From positions 1-9,156 of the forward strand of contig JAIEMH010000369.1 of the NCBI GenBank assembly GCA_019752245.1: 9,156 nucleotides of DNA. The letters are read 5' to 3'. Below the pieces are notes generated by a model. It saw only the letters and a program-made list of their open reading frames with translations, did no database searches and had not been told where the DNA came from. The translations under genes and the position numbers were made by a program. Origin of the DNA: Flavobacteriaceae bacterium (GTDB lineage: Bacteria; Bacteroidota; Bacteroidia; Flavobacteriales; Flavobacteriaceae). This document shows, one piece after another, positions 8,597 to 9,156 of the stretch (its first letter is position 1; every line of letters starts with the position of its first letter).

Positions 8597-9156
8597 ATGC
8601 CTTTTCCAATAATAAATTCTATTGCATCTTGGGTTCTAAAACAGCGCATTCATCAGATTGAGTTGTTTTTGAAATACCCTAATGAAGTTCAGGATGAGTT
8701 GCTTATGAATTTAATTCGCAATTGTGAAGAAACCGTTGTTGGCAAAAAACACGATTTTGAATCTATTAGAAATTACAAAACTTTTACCGAACGCGTTCCT
8801 GTTTCTACTTACGAAGAACTGGAACCAATGATAGAACTCACTCGAAAAGGAGCACAAAATGTTTTTTGGAACACACCTATAAAATGGTTTGCCAAATCGA
8901 GCGGAACTACCAATGCCAAAAGTAAATTTATACCTGTAAGTAGCGAAGCATTAGAAGATTGTCATTATAAAGGAAGCAAAGATTTGTTGTGCATGTACTT
9001 GAACAACAACGAAAATTCCGATATGTTTCTAGGTAAGAGTTTACGTCTTGGAGGAAGTTCTCAAATTTATGAAAACAACAATACCTCGTTTGGCGATTTG
9101 TCGGCAATTTTAATAGAAAACATGCCAATGTGGGCCGAATTTAGCAGCACACCAAG
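8597..9156 (+). CDS. GH3 auxin-responsive promoter family protein (acyl-acid amido synthetase homologue), 3'-truncated
   Basis: The first 186 residues are present and the frame is open to the right edge; the family is usually about 500 residues. The start MPFPIINSIASWVLKQRIHQIELF and the FTERVPVSTYEELEPMIEL segment (63-81) fit bacterial GH3 proteins. The nucleotide-binding signature of the ANL adenylating superfamily is visible as KSSGTTNAKSKFIPVS at 100-115. A GGSSQIYENNNTSFGDLSAIL segment at 152-172 follows. Plant GH3 enzymes adenylate acyl acids such as jasmonate or indole acetate and couple them to amino acids. The Bacteroidota substrates are not known to me, so only an ATP-dependent acyl-acid conjugation is inferred. 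The gene diverges from DUF2797 with a 114-bp spacer. ATG 8597 is the first in-frame ATG and gives the expected family N-terminus. Confidence 0.88.
   Translation, partial: MPFPIINSIASWVLKQRIHQIELFLKYPNEVQDELLMNLIRNCEETVVGKKHDFESIRNYKTFTERVPVSTYEELEPMIELTRKGAQNVFWNTPIKWFAKSSGTTNAKSKFIPVSSEALEDCHYKGSKDLLCMYLNNNENSDMFLGKSLRLGGSSQIYENNNTSFGDLSAILIENMPMWAEFSSTP

Overview
The window reads as low-GC Bacteroidota DNA, most likely a Flavobacterium-like member of the Flavobacteriaceae. The evidence is a C-terminal type B sorting domain of the type IX secretion system (T9SS), copies of the Bacteroidota promoter box TAnnTTTG, A-rich leaders in place of Shine-Dalgarno sites, a fused FolK/deoxynucleoside kinase, and AT-rich codon use. 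The exception is roughly the first 95 bases, which are about 61% G+C and do not look like the rest.

Layout, left to right. (1) An open frame enters from the left edge and ends at 1813. From about base 95 it encodes the C-terminal part of a large secreted adhesin-like protein: a C-type lectin domain, Ig/PKD-like repeats and a T9SS sorting domain. The native N-terminus and signal peptide are missing and GC-rich sequence takes their place. (2) On the minus strand, with stop codons overlapping gene 1, lies a fused hydroxymethyldihydropterin pyrophosphokinase / deoxynucleoside kinase (2943-1810). (3) Divergent from it is sppA, a membrane signal peptide peptidase (3085-4842), with a TAnnTTTG promoter and a strong terminator. 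(4) Next is a large AsmA-family envelope protein (5046-7652) with its own promoter box. (5) A nearly perfect bidirectional terminator separates it from a convergent DUF2797 zinc-ribbon protein (8482-7688). (6) A 114-bp divergent spacer holds two 14-bp-period repeat blocks that together form an imperfect inverted repeat around a promoter box. (7) The 5' part of a GH3-family (ANL superfamily) acyl-acid amido synthetase homologue runs off the right edge.

Most of the window is ordinary chromosomal content: folate and deoxynucleotide metabolism (folK-dNK), envelope protein turnover (SppA) and envelope or lipid homeostasis (AsmA). The genes are mostly single transcription units facing each other or diverging, not one operon. 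I found no mobile element, CRISPR array, tRNA or rRNA, and no convincing new multi-gene system. The points most worth a second look are the compositional junction near base 95 (probable chimera or insertion), the repeat-flanked promoter between DUF2797 and GH3, and the folK-dNK fusion.
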